Shown: in pieces, positions 23,748-32,461 of the stretch
How positions within the stretch are numbered: position 1 is the first letter of the stretch
Layout of the letters: each line of letters opens with the position of its first letter
Assembly (NCBI GenBank): GCA_038207155.1
Contig: JBBRAB010000010.1
Location: 1 to 64,000, forward strand
Direction of reading: 5' to 3'
Length of the DNA stretch: 64,000 nucleotides
Source: FEN-1139 sp038207155
GTDB taxonomy: Bacteria > Myxococcota_A > Polyangia > Polyangiales > Polyangiaceae
Position numbers and translations under genes: made by a program
Notes under the pieces: generated by a model
The model's database searches: none
What the model was told of the DNA's origin: nothing
The model's input: only the letters and a program-made list of their open reading frames with translations

Positions 23748-25234
23748 CCCAAGCAGCGACTGAGCCCAACCTCCAGTCCGATCCGCCACAGCTGGCTGCT
23801 GAGCGGAGTTCCTTGCGCATTTTGAGGGGCTCACTTGGTACCGAGGTGTTTCGCTTCGGGCTTCCGCTGGCCCTTGGCATGGGGCTTCAGGTCACCTTCA
23901 ACCTCGTGGACGCCTACCTGGTGTCTCACCTTCAGCACGGCACCTCAGAGGCAGCGATCGGCGCGATCGGGATCTGCGATCAGGTAGCCGCGCTCGGCAG
24001 TATCATCAGCTACGGAATATCGCTGGCCACGGCGACCGTGATGAGTCAGCGGCAGGGCCGCGGTGACAACCTCGGTGCGCGTCGCGTGGCCTGGCAGTCG
24101 ACGTTGCTTGTGTTGGCCCTGGGGGCGCTCTTTGCTCTGGTTGGTCTGTTCGGCAGCGGCTGGCTGATGCACGATCTGGTCGGCGCCAAGGGACGCGTCG
24201 CGGAACTCGGAGAGAGTTACCTGCGCGTCATGGTCGGCGGAAACGTCACCATATTTCTGCTGCTGCACCTGACAACGATGCAGCGCGCGCTTGGGAGCAG
24301 TAAGTCCCCAGTGGCCTTGCTGGTCCTGTCAAATCTGGTCAACCTGCTGCTGGCGGTATTGCTGATCTACGGTCCAGGGAGTGCGCCGACAGGGTTCACT
24401 TGGGGGCCTCCGATCGCACGGGCGTTCGGGCTCCCGCGTCTTGAGCTGCTCGGCGCGGCTTGGGCCACGGTACTGGCTCGCCTGGTCGGACTGATCCCGC
24501 TGCTCTGGCTAGTAGTCTCGCGATTTGGGCTATTTCGTGCGGACGTGCGAGGCAAGGCCGATTGGCCCCTGCTCCGCGAACTGCTGCGTCTCGGCTGGCC
24601 CGCGAGCGTCCAGCTCGTGGCGCGCATCGGCGCGATGCTGGTGGTGCACTCGCTCGTGGCACGGTATTTCACGACCGAGCAGGATCAGACGGCCACCACC
24701 GCCCTCGGGGTGGTGTTCCGGCTAGAGACCATGGCGCTGTTCGTCGCGCTCGGCTGGGGCAATGCGGCGCAGACCTTCGTCGCCCAGAACCTTGGTGCGC
24801 ATCAACTGCAGCGCGCTTGGCGTTCCGGTCTCGTGGCAGCAGCCTGGTCGGCGTTGATGATGGTCCTGCTTGCGATTGTCTACCATTTCCACGCGGCTGC
24901 CCTGGTGAGCTTGTTTACCTCGGATCCCGCCGTCATCACGCTTGCTCTCTCGTACCTCGCAGTGGTCGCGCCGAGCTACCTCGGACTTGGTACCGGCGTG
25001 GTGCTCGGTACGGCCATTCAAGGAGCGGGCACCTCGCGCTTGACGCTCGGTCTTGACGCCTTTGTGCTGCTGGGGATCCTGGTGCCGCTGAGCGCCTTGG
25101 CGGCGGTTTGGGGCGCTGGCAGCGGCGAGCTGGGCTGGCTCTGGGGGGCGCTCAGTTTGGCCTATTTCGCCTATATTCCAGCCTATGGTCTGGCCTACTG
25201 GCGTCGTGGGTTCCTAAAAAACGTCGTGGGCTGA
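23744..25234 (+). CDS. MATE family efflux transporter
   Basis: 496 residues, starting at a GTG that overlaps the previous stop by 4 nt. About twelve transmembrane helices are visible. They include LALGMGLQVTFNLVDAYLVS and the repeat-2 equivalent LLRLGWPASVQLVARIGAM, plus NLGAHQLQRAWRSG between halves (MATE QNLGAG-like motif). MATE proteins are inner-membrane antiporters driven by H+ or Na+ that export drugs or metabolites. The substrate cannot be told from sequence. Coupling to the RNase HII-like gene looks like simple operon packing. Confidence 0.9.
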   Translation: MTQAATEPNLQSDPPQLAAERSSLRILRGSLGTEVFRFGLPLALGMGLQVTFNLVDAYLVSHLQHGTSEAAIGAIGICDQVAALGSIISYGISLATATVMSQRQGRGDNLGARRVAWQSTLLVLALGALFALVGLFGSGWLMHDLVGAKGRVAELGESYLRVMVGGNVTIFLLLHLTTMQRALGSSKSPVALLVLSNLVNLLLAVLLIYGPGSAPTGFTWGPPIARAFGLPRLELLGAAWATVLARLVGLIPLLWLVVSRFGLFRADVRGKADWPLLRELLRLGWPASVQLVARIGAMLVVHSLVARYFTTEQDQTATTALGVVFRLETMALFVALGWGNAAQTFVAQNLGAHQLQRAWRSGLVAAAWSALMMVLLAIVYHFHAAALVSLFTSDPAVITLALSYLAVVAPSYLGLGTGVVLGTAIQGAGTSRLTLGLDAFVLLGILVPLSALAAVWGAGSGELGWLWGALSLAYFAYIPAYGLAYWRRGFLKNVVG

Positions 25235-25273
25235 GCACCGGGCGGGTGCCCACGCCGTGGATGCGCTCTCTGC

Positions 25274-27091
25274 ATGGGGATGCTATCTCGCAGCGCGCAC
25301 CCTACGGTCGCGCTCAATTCCGTGTCGTTCCGTGGTCGCCTCCGTCCTGTTCAGATCGCTCTAGTGGCGGCGGGGCTCGTCGGTGCCTTGACGGCAGGAG
25401 GCACGTGGCACTGGCTGCGTGGCGAGCGACTCCCGTTTCACACCTGGCTCGCCGAGCGCTCCTTGGGTGGCGTGACGCGCAAGGCAGCCGTCGCGAGCGT
25501 GAGTGAATTTGCCAAGCTGCGGCTTGGCGAGCCGCTACTCTTTTCAGTGGGTGGTGGACTCTGTCGCATCGAGCCCAAGGCCATCGGGCTAGTGCTCGAC
25601 GTCGAGGGCAGCGTGGCGCTTGCCCGGGCCGGGATTGCTCGGGATCGCGATGGCCGTCGTTCACTCGTGCCAAAGTTTCGTTTCGAGCGCGCGGCGCTTG
25701 AGCAGGCGCTCGACCATTGTGAGGCTGAGCACCTGAAGGCGCGCCCCGTCGAGGCCGAGCTGCGTTGGGAGCACCGCAAACTCGTGACGACGGAACCGCG
25801 TCCCGGTCAGGCGATCGCGCGTCTGGGCATCGAAGGGCGGATCGGTGGTGCGCTCGTCGCTCCGCTCGGAACCGCCATCACCCTGAGCGTGGTCACGCGA
25901 GCACCCGCCACCTCTGCAGCCCAGTTGGCCACGGCTCTCGAGCGCGCGGAACAGCTGACCTCGGCGTCCGTCGTGCTGCGTTCTGAGACAGAGAAGGTCA
26001 CTCTACGTTTCTCTCGCCAGGAACTCGGTCGCCTCCTAAAGGTGACGCGTCAACCGGGCGGTGCGTTGCAGATTGGTCTCGCGTCGTCCGAGCTGCTGGC
26101 TCTTATGGGCACGCGCCGGTTCGTGCTTGAGCGGCGTCCAAGGGATGCCACCTTCCGTGTGCTCGCTGACGGCAAATTCGAACCAGTTGCCGAGCAAGAC
26201 GGACGGAGTGTTCGTCCTGAGACGTTAGCGACAGCAATCGAGTCCGCAGCGCTGACTCCGGAGCGACGCGGTGAGCTCGTTTTCGAGCCAGGGCAGGCTC
26301 CTCGGCTCAAGCAGGCGGATGTTGATCCACTCAAAATTCACGAGCTATTGGCGGCGTTTTCTACCCATCACGCCTGTTGTCAGCCGCGCGTGCAGAACAT
26401 CCACCGCATCGCGGATCTGCTCAACGGCGTGATCGTCTTGCCCGGCGAGACCTTCAGCGTCAACGAACGCGTGGGTCCGCGTACGACGGAGAACGGTTTT
26501 GTGCCGGCTCCGAGCATTGGGGATGGTGAGTTCGTGGAAACGGTGGGGGGCGGGGTCAGTCAGTTTGCCACCACATTCTACAATGCCGTGCTGCGTGCGG
26601 GCTTTGAGATCCTGGAGTCCAAGCCGCACAGCTACTGGTTCGAACGTTACCCGATGGGCCACGAGGCCACGCTGAGCTACCCGCATCCGGATCTCGTGTT
26701 CAAAAATGACTCGAGCGCGGGCCTACTGATCGTGACCTCGTACGATGAGCGCTCCATCACTGTGCGCCTGTACGGGGATCGCGAAGGTCGACAGGTCACG
26801 TTCGGGATCAGTGGTCAGTTTGACGTCGAACTACCGCCACTCGAGCTTTTGCCCAATCCGACCCTGGATCCCGAGAAATCCAAGACCAAAGAGGGCGGTC
26901 GGATCGGTTGGAGCGTCTACGCGACACGGACGGTCGTGTTCGCCGATGGCAAGCGACGCGACGACAAGCGCAAGGTGACCTACAAGGCCAAGGTGCGGCG
27001 CATGGAAGTGCACCCCTGCAAGATCCCGCGTGGCGAGCTGGGTTACACCGGAGAGCGCTGCCCAAAGTCCGAGCCTGGCGAGCACGAGTAG
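25274..27091 (+). CDS. VanW family protein with N-terminal anchor
   Basis: 605 residues. One transmembrane helix at about 26-45 (IALVAAGLVGALTAGGTWHW) anchors it, with the rest outside. Residues about 60-340 form two repeated alpha/beta units of the type found before VanW domains (FRFERAALEQALDH; later LRFSRQELGRLL). The VanW core is at about 365-500, with IADLLNGVIVLPGETFSVNE, GGGVSQFATTFYNAVL and HEATLSYPHPDLVFKN. VanW is found in vancomycin operons but is widespread without them. Its biochemical role is unknown. No van genes are here, so it should not be read as resistance. Confidence 0.88.
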   Translation: MGMLSRSAHPTVALNSVSFRGRLRPVQIALVAAGLVGALTAGGTWHWLRGERLPFHTWLAERSLGGVTRKAAVASVSEFAKLRLGEPLLFSVGGGLCRIEPKAIGLVLDVEGSVALARAGIARDRDGRRSLVPKFRFERAALEQALDHCEAEHLKARPVEAELRWEHRKLVTTEPRPGQAIARLGIEGRIGGALVAPLGTAITLSVVTRAPATSAAQLATALERAEQLTSASVVLRSETEKVTLRFSRQELGRLLKVTRQPGGALQIGLASSELLALMGTRRFVLERRPRDATFRVLADGKFEPVAEQDGRSVRPETLATAIESAALTPERRGELVFEPGQAPRLKQADVDPLKIHELLAAFSTHHACCQPRVQNIHRIADLLNGVIVLPGETFSVNERVGPRTTENGFVPAPSIGDGEFVETVGGGVSQFATTFYNAVLRAGFEILESKPHSYWFERYPMGHEATLSYPHPDLVFKNDSSAGLLIVTSYDERSITVRLYGDREGRQVTFGISGQFDVELPPLELLPNPTLDPEKSKTKEGGRIGWSVYATRTVVFADGKRRDDKRKVTYKAKVRRMEVHPCKIPRGELGYTGERCPKSEPGEHE

Positions 27092-27107
27092 CGGACTCCC
27101 GGCTGAG

Positions 27108-28823
27108 CTAGGTCGCCGAACGACGCGGACGCAGGACGACCAGCTCGCGGAAGCCGGGTTGTTGGTAGTAGTTGCGGTACAGCAGCGCCTCAAGCGCCCT
27201 TGGCAGGGGCGCGTCCTCAAAGCGCAGCAGGATCACCAGATCATGCTGGTTTTTAGCCCAAGCCGTCACCAGGGAGGCTTCCTCGTGGGTGCCGTAGGAC
27301 ACCCCGCGATGCCACCAAACGGGCTCCCCCTTCGGCGCAGGTCGTCCAAAACAGGCGTAGGCCCACTGGAGGCGATGGCCAAAAAACACGCGCTGCGCTG
27401 GAAACTGCGCCAGGGCCTGCGTCAGCTCCGCTTCGACGCTGACGAGACGGTGACTCGGCTCCATCCCGGCAAAGAAGCGAGACGTTAACGGTCGACCGTC
27501 GAGCTCGACGTCATAGAACGCCGTTTGTCCGATCCCTCTGACGCGCAGTCGAAGAATTCCCGCCGTCAGCGCGGTTGCTGAGAGCGATAGCAACAGCAGA
27601 GGGAGCAGCGTCGGGATCAGCAGGCGAGCGAGTTTCGGCGTTGGCGACTCCGCGGGAGGAGTTGCTCGATTGAGCTCGCTGGAGGCGATCCAGTAGCCCA
27701 CCAGCAACACCGGGAGCTCCACCAGCTTGTACTCACCATTGCTGAGCAGACCGACCAGGGCGGCCAGTAGCATCGCGCCAAGCAGACTCCGAACGGGCGT
27801 GGATAGCCTAGAACGAAGCGTGAGCCAGGCGAATGGCAGAAACGTACCGAAAAACGTAACGAGCGCGACCACCCGCTCAGCGGGAGAAATGTCCTGGAGG
27901 AACTGCTTTCGCGAGACTCCGCGCGCGGCGATCGAGGCATAGCCGCCCAGGATGTCCGACACCGCTAGTCCATGGGCATGCATCCAGCCAAGCCACAGCA
28001 CGAGCGCCAGCGCTGAGTAGACCAGGACCCGCAGACGCAAGGCGCGCGACGTGAGCAACGCGCACGAGCCACCGAGGAGCAGTACGCCCGCGATGTTCGG
28101 TTTCATGCTCGCCAGCAGGACCAGGCAAAGGACGTACTCCAGTGCCGCTCGCCGACTGCGTGGCGCGCAGACGAGCTGATAGGCCGCCATCGCGTACAGG
28201 GCTGCGAGCGCGCTGGTGGCCGGATTGTACCACCAGTAGGACCCCACGACGTTGGCGCAGAGCGCGAGAGTCACAGTCAGTCCGACTGCTAGCGCCCGAC
28301 GTTTTCGGTCACTCCAGAACATGGAGAGCAACCAGGCGCTTGTGACGCCCGTAAACAGCGCCTGCCACAGCACGAGAGCCGACCAGCGGACACCGAACAG
28401 CGCAAAGGCGTAGCGGCAGCCGAGGACGAAACCAATCGGCGTGGTGCTCGGAAAATCAGCGAACGGGCGCTGGCCCTGGTAAGTTCGCCAGGCGAGATCG
28501 ATTAGGGCTCCGTGATCGAACCCGCCGAGATGACGATGCCCAAGCGGCCAGATCAGCAAGGGAGAGACGAGTATGCCAGCGAGCAGCAGCAGCCCGTTGA
28601 TGAGGCCCGTTCCGGCCGTGGTTGAGGCCTGCACCGTTCGCTGACGCGCTCGCTCGAGCACGAGGCCGTAGCCAGCCAGCGCTGCGAGTGCGGCGCCATA
28701 GGGCGCCTGCGCGGCGCTGACTCGACCGGGAAAAAACCAGGCAAATGCGAGAACCGCTAGGCCTAGTAGCAGGCTTGCCACGACCACGAGCCGCCCAAGC
28801 CAGAGGCGAGCTCCCGAGGTCAC
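27108..28823 (-). CDS. GT39-like multi-pass membrane glycosyltransferase
   Basis: 571 residues from the GTG at 28823, which overlaps the upstream stop by 4 nt (GTGA); a start at 28904 would overlap that gene by 85 nt. About eleven transmembrane helices are present. The first outer loop holds GGFDHGALIDLAWRTYQGQR followed by PFADFPSTTP, with the acidic residue expected of PMT/ArnT-type GT-C enzymes that use lipid-linked sugars. It ends the four-gene glycan unit and probably transfers or processes a sugar at the outer face of the inner membrane. Confidence 0.75.
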   Translation of the reverse strand: MTSGARLWLGRLVVVASLLLGLAVLAFAWFFPGRVSAAQAPYGAALAALAGYGLVLERARQRTVQASTTAGTGLINGLLLLAGILVSPLLIWPLGHRHLGGFDHGALIDLAWRTYQGQRPFADFPSTTPIGFVLGCRYAFALFGVRWSALVLWQALFTGVTSAWLLSMFWSDRKRRALAVGLTVTLALCANVVGSYWWYNPATSALAALYAMAAYQLVCAPRSRRAALEYVLCLVLLASMKPNIAGVLLLGGSCALLTSRALRLRVLVYSALALVLWLGWMHAHGLAVSDILGGYASIAARGVSRKQFLQDISPAERVVALVTFFGTFLPFAWLTLRSRLSTPVRSLLGAMLLAALVGLLSNGEYKLVELPVLLVGYWIASSELNRATPPAESPTPKLARLLIPTLLPLLLLSLSATALTAGILRLRVRGIGQTAFYDVELDGRPLTSRFFAGMEPSHRLVSVEAELTQALAQFPAQRVFFGHRLQWAYACFGRPAPKGEPVWWHRGVSYGTHEEASLVTAWAKNQHDLVILLRFEDAPLPRALEALLYRNYYQQPGFRELVVLRPRRSAT

Positions 28824-29857
28824 GGCAGGGTCAAACTCGCGGGTTGGCTCATCCACCCGAGCACTCGGCGAATCCCTTCCTGCTTGGTCGTCTGCGGTGA
28901 CCAACCGAGCAGTCGCTCTGCCTTGCCGTTGTCCGCGACGAAGAAGCGCTGGTCACTGTGGCGCCAGTCCGTCTCCTGGAAACTGAGTTGAACGCCAAGC
29001 TCGGTCTGCAGTAGTTCAAAGAGCTCGAGCAGCGACGAGCTGTTGTCGATGCCGCCGCCGATGTTAAAGGCTTGTCCGCGGGCTTGCTCGATTTGCTGCG
29101 CGGCCGCCAAGTACGCGCTGACGGCATCGTCCACATAGAGCAGATCCCTCACCTGCTTGCCGGTCCCCGCGATCGTGAACGGTGCGCGATTCGGCTCCGC
29201 TTGCACTGCCAAGGCCTGCTGACAAAACCAGCCCACCCAACCTTGGTCAAAGGTGGCAAATTGCCTGCCTCCGTAGACGGTGGAGTGGCGAAAGACCACC
29301 GTTTTTAGCCCGTAGACTCGCGCGAAATCCAGCATGTACTGGTCGGCGCAGCCCTTGGAACAGCCGTAGGGTGTCTGAAAATCGAGCGACATCGATTCAT
29401 CAACGCCACGCGGATGACTGGGCGAACTGTAGCGCTGCGCGGACTCGACGAGCGCTAGTCCCTGCAGCGCTCCGTAGACCTTGTTGCTCGAAGCGTAGAC
29501 GAGCGTCACCTTAGGGCAGCAGCGGCGAGCCGCCTCAAGTAGATTCAGGCTACCAAGTGCGTTGGTCTCAAAGTCCAGTCGAGGCGAGGCCATCGACGTG
29601 GTCATGGCCACCTGCCCTGCGAGGTGAAAGACGACCCGCGGTCGCTGCTGCGTCATCCATAGCTCGACATCCAAAGCCGAGCGCACATCACCGTGGATGA
29701 ACTGAAAGCTACCAAGGCTCCTGAGCCAGTCGAGATTCTGCTGCGAGCCCGCTCGGGAGAGGTTGTCAACGACGAGCACGCGCTGACTCTCAGCCAATAA
29801 GCGAGCTACGACATTGCTTCCGATGAAACCGCATCCGCCAGTGACTAAGTAGGTCAT
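28820..29857 (-). CDS. NAD-dependent sugar epimerase, CDP-paratose 2-epimerase (Tyv/RfbE)-like
   Basis: 345 residues from the ATG at 29857 (ATGA overlap with the upstream stop). The Rossmann motif is TGGCGFIGSNVV at the N-terminus. The catalytic YxxxK is in TPYGCSKGCADQYML. The segment VYGGRQFATFDQGWVGWFC followed later by GTGKQVRDLLYVDD is characteristic of the tyvelose/paratose epimerase branch of short-chain dehydrogenases. It would make or interconvert a nucleotide-activated (deoxy)sugar for the glycan assembled by its neighbours. Substrate assignment beyond the subfamily is inference. Confidence 0.82.
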   Translation of the reverse strand: MTYLVTGGCGFIGSNVVARLLAESQRVLVVDNLSRAGSQQNLDWLRSLGSFQFIHGDVRSALDVELWMTQQRPRVVFHLAGQVAMTTSMASPRLDFETNALGSLNLLEAARRCCPKVTLVYASSNKVYGALQGLALVESAQRYSSPSHPRGVDESMSLDFQTPYGCSKGCADQYMLDFARVYGLKTVVFRHSTVYGGRQFATFDQGWVGWFCQQALAVQAEPNRAPFTIAGTGKQVRDLLYVDDAVSAYLAAAQQIEQARGQAFNIGGGIDNSSSLLELFELLQTELGVQLSFQETDWRHSDQRFFVADNGKAERLLGWSPQTTKQEGIRRVLGWMSQPASLTLP

Positions 29858-30585
29858 CGCACGGCTCCCGTACGCTGCGCCCGGCGTTGCATGCGACGCA
29901 GTCGCCACAGCGTGCGCGCGTAACCCAGGGAAAAAGTCAGCAATTGGCGTTTGGTTTTTCCCGCAGTGCGCTGCGAGAAGGACGCGGGTAGCTCGAGCAC
30001 GCGGTAGTCGGGAGCCGCGAGCAGCAGCTTTACCAGGATCTCTTCGACGAGATCAAAATGGTCCGAGACAAGCTTTAGCTTGGTGACGTCAGCCGTGCGG
30101 TAGAGGCGGAAGCTATTGGACACATCTGCGCACTTGAGGCTCAGGGCCTGCTGAAACACTGCGTTGAGTCCGCGGCTCAGCCACACGAGTGCAGCCGGGT
30201 TATCTGTATGGCCGCCAGCAACGTAGCGGGAGGCGACCAGTAGATCCGCTTGCTCGCGCTTCTCCCACAGTTTCACTATAAACTCGGGATCGTGCGAACC
30301 ATCGGCGTCCATCACAATCAGGCGCTCGCCGCGGGCCTCGGCGAATGCGGTGCGGATCGCATTTCCATAATACGAGCCTCCGCGCCGTGGCACGCAGCGC
30401 ACGCCGAGGCTCGCGCATAGCTCGACCGTGCGGTCTCGCGGCGCCTCGGTGTCGACTACCAGAACCTCGCTCGGGACGTTCAACGCGGAGAGCACGTCCT
30501 TCAGCGCTGGCAGCAGTTTTGCCAGGCTTTCGGCCTCTTCGTAAGCGGGCAGGGCAACGGTCAGGGCGAGATTGGGTTGGTTCAC
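29854..30585 (-). CDS. Family 2 glycosyltransferase (polyprenyl-phosphate sugar transferase type)
   Basis: 243 residues from a GTG at 30585 that overlaps the upstream stop by 4 nt. The GT-A fold is clear: TVALPAYEEAESLAKLLPAL, EVLVVDTEAPRDRT, a GGSYYGNAIRTAF nucleotide-binding region and the metal motif MDADGSHDPEFI. No C-terminal membrane helices are seen. It resembles dolichyl/undecaprenyl-phosphate mannosyl- or glucosyltransferases, which would make the lipid-linked sugar donor used by the GT39-like protein downstream. Confidence 0.85.
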   Translation of the reverse strand: MNQPNLALTVALPAYEEAESLAKLLPALKDVLSALNVPSEVLVVDTEAPRDRTVELCASLGVRCVPRRGGSYYGNAIRTAFAEARGERLIVMDADGSHDPEFIVKLWEKREQADLLVASRYVAGGHTDNPAALVWLSRGLNAVFQQALSLKCADVSNSFRLYRTADVTKLKLVSDHFDLVEEILVKLLLAAPDYRVLELPASFSQRTAGKTKRQLLTFSLGYARTLWRLRRMQRRAQRTGAVR

Positions 30586-31550
30586 GGGTTTGATGGGGGG
30601 GGATGCAGCGCGAGTGTCGGAAAGCTCTCTTGAGCCAGCTCCCACACCGCGTGGGACAGCGACTGAGAGGGCTGCCAACCGAGCTCACGCTTGGCGCGCT
30701 CGATGTTGGCGACGAGATGGTGGGGTTCGAAGGGATGCAGGCTTTTGCTGCCGAACTCAAGCTTCACATCGAGCTTCAGCTCGCGGGTGACCTGTTCGAT
30801 CAGAGCTCGCAAGGGCAGAGCGCTGCCGCTGCCAAGGTTGAGGACGCGGGCTGTTGTTCCGTCGTGGTGACGCGCCTCAATGGCCATCACGATGCCGCGC
30901 GCCACATCGCGGACCGAGCAATGATCACGGACCTGGGTGCCCGAGGTCAACGGCAGGGGCACCCTGTCGGCGGCGGCTCGCAAGAGGGAGCTAAACAGTC
31001 GGGAGCGATCCTCCCAACGACCGGTAAAGGAAAACGGGCGCAGCACCGTCAGCGGGACCTTGAACTCGGCTGCAGCCGAGCGGACGAGCAGATCGGCCGC
31101 CGCTTTGCTGGCTCCGTAGGGATGCAGGGTGTCCAGGGGCTGGTCCTCAGACAGGGCGCATGCCTGTTCGCGGTACACCAGGCCAGTGCTCACGAACACG
31201 AAATGGCAGTCGCCCAGAGCGGCGGCGCATTCGCAGAGATCGATCGTGAGATCCACGTTGAAGCGCACCAGCTCAAACCACTGTGCTCGTGGAAAATGCA
31301 TCCCGGTGGCGGCGCAGTGAACGATCGCGGTTGGCTGAAAACGTCCGATCAGCGCGCCCACGTGCGGTCGTTCAAAATTGTCGACGCGCAGGGTTTCGAG
31401 ATTCGATGACGCTGCGAGCTCGCGCGACTCGTGCCGCAGCAAGGCGAGGACCTGGAAGTCCGCGTGGTCGCGCACCAGCTCGAGCACGTTCCGACCAAGG
31501 GCGCCGGAGGCTCCCGTGAGCAGAATGCGATGCTTGGTGGTGGACGACAT
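30582..31550 (-). CDS. NAD-dependent epimerase/dehydratase
   Basis: 322 residues from the ATG at 31550 (the 18-residue extension to 31604 is Pro/Ala/Arg-rich). Rossmann motif TGASGALGRNVLEL, a CAATGMH segment, and the catalytic tyrosine/lysine in HPYGASKAAADLLV. This is an extended short-chain dehydrogenase of the UDP-glucose/dTDP-glucose type. It is the first gene of the four-gene glycan unit (30582-31550, then GT2, Tyv-like epimerase and GT39-like). It probably makes a nucleotide sugar for that unit. The exact sugar is unknown. Confidence 0.8.
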   Translation of the reverse strand: MSSTTKHRILLTGASGALGRNVLELVRDHADFQVLALLRHESRELAASSNLETLRVDNFERPHVGALIGRFQPTAIVHCAATGMHFPRAQWFELVRFNVDLTIDLCECAAALGDCHFVFVSTGLVYREQACALSEDQPLDTLHPYGASKAAADLLVRSAAAEFKVPLTVLRPFSFTGRWEDRSRLFSSLLRAAADRVPLPLTSGTQVRDHCSVRDVARGIVMAIEARHHDGTTARVLNLGSGSALPLRALIEQVTRELKLDVKLEFGSKSLHPFEPHHLVANIERAKRELGWQPSQSLSHAVWELAQESFPTLALHPPPSNP

Positions 31551-31627
31551 GGGAGTCTGACGAGCCGGCGCGGCGGGGGTCGGTCGAGCCCGCGAGAGTA
31601 TCACGCACTTCGAGTCCGAAGGGGCTC

Positions 31628-32461
31628 CTAGTCTCGCGCCAGCAGGCGGACTTCATCGCGCTGGACGCGGTACCGCTTTGCCCCCCATTCCACTAGGAAA
31701 AACCGCTCGGTTTCCTCCAGAATCACCAGTAGCGCGCCCTCGGGCAGCAGGCCGTCACCACCACCCAGCTCCTTGCCTCGCAGCGGTATCCCAGCAGCGT
31801 CGCGTAGGCGCGCTTCCGAAGCGATCACCACGGCTTCTCGGGTAGCGTGACGCTGTTGGCGCGCTGCCCAGGCCCAGGTTCCCAGCAGGAGCCCGAGCGC
31901 GCCCGCGAGCAGGGTGACCCAACGACCGAGAAAGCGTCGGCGGACGCTTCTGACAAACAGGGCCAAGGCGAGTCCGAGCGTGGTCGCAAGCGAGGCCGCG
32001 AGGGCTAGTCCGGCGACCAGCGACTCAGGCAGGAAGTCGAGTACGGCGCGCAGCAGCGACGGGCGAGCCATGAGACTCGTATTTCCCCGGCGGCCACGGG
32101 CGCGAGCCAAGTCTTCCTGAACCCTGGCCAGCGCTGCTTGCGCGCCTTCGTCCGAGGGGCGCAGGCGCAAGGCTTCCTGTAGCGCCGCCGCAGCGCGCCC
32201 ATAATCACCGGGCTGGCTGGCGCGAGACTGAGCGCGAGTGAGGTACGCGAGGCCGCGGTCGTAGCTGACGTCTGGTTGCACGACGCCGCGATCGGCCAGC
32301 AATTCGAGCTGCGCGATGGCTTCCGTTGGGGCTCCGCGGCGCAGCGCAGCCACCGCGGCAGCGTGTTCGTGAAGCTCCGCAGCGCTGAGTGAACTGCGTG
32401 CCTCTGCGGCAGTGCCCCAGAGCAGACCGAGTAGTAGTAGCAGGCGAGCGGGCGCCTTCAT
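31628..32461 (-). CDS. batE: BatE-like TPR/SH3 protein of the Bat operon
   Basis: 277 residues. A signal peptide ends near residue 21 (TAAEA). A TPR-like helical region covers about 25-120 (AAVAALRRGAPTEAIAQLE, YGRAAAALQEALRLRPSD). Two transmembrane helices lie at about 145-190. The C-terminal 75 residues look like a bacterial SH3 domain (REAVVIASEARLRDAAG, then FFLVEWGAKRYRV). It is the last gene of the Bat operon, overlapping batD by 4 nt. Bat proteins are membrane-bound and linked to stress tolerance; the molecular role is unsettled. Confidence 0.78.
   Translation of the reverse strand: MKAPARLLLLLGLLWGTAAEARSSLSAAELHEHAAAVAALRRGAPTEAIAQLELLADRGVVQPDVSYDRGLAYLTRAQSRASQPGDYGRAAAALQEALRLRPSDEGAQAALARVQEDLARARGRRGNTSLMARPSLLRAVLDFLPESLVAGLALAASLATTLGLALALFVRSVRRRFLGRWVTLLAGALGLLLGTWAWAARQQRHATREAVVIASEARLRDAAGIPLRGKELGGGDGLLPEGALLVILEETERFFLVEWGAKRYRVQRDEVRLLARD

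Noticed and set aside
25274..27091. A glycopeptide resistance gene because of the VanW domain
   Set aside because: No vanHAX or regulator genes are near, and VanW domains are widespread without resistance.
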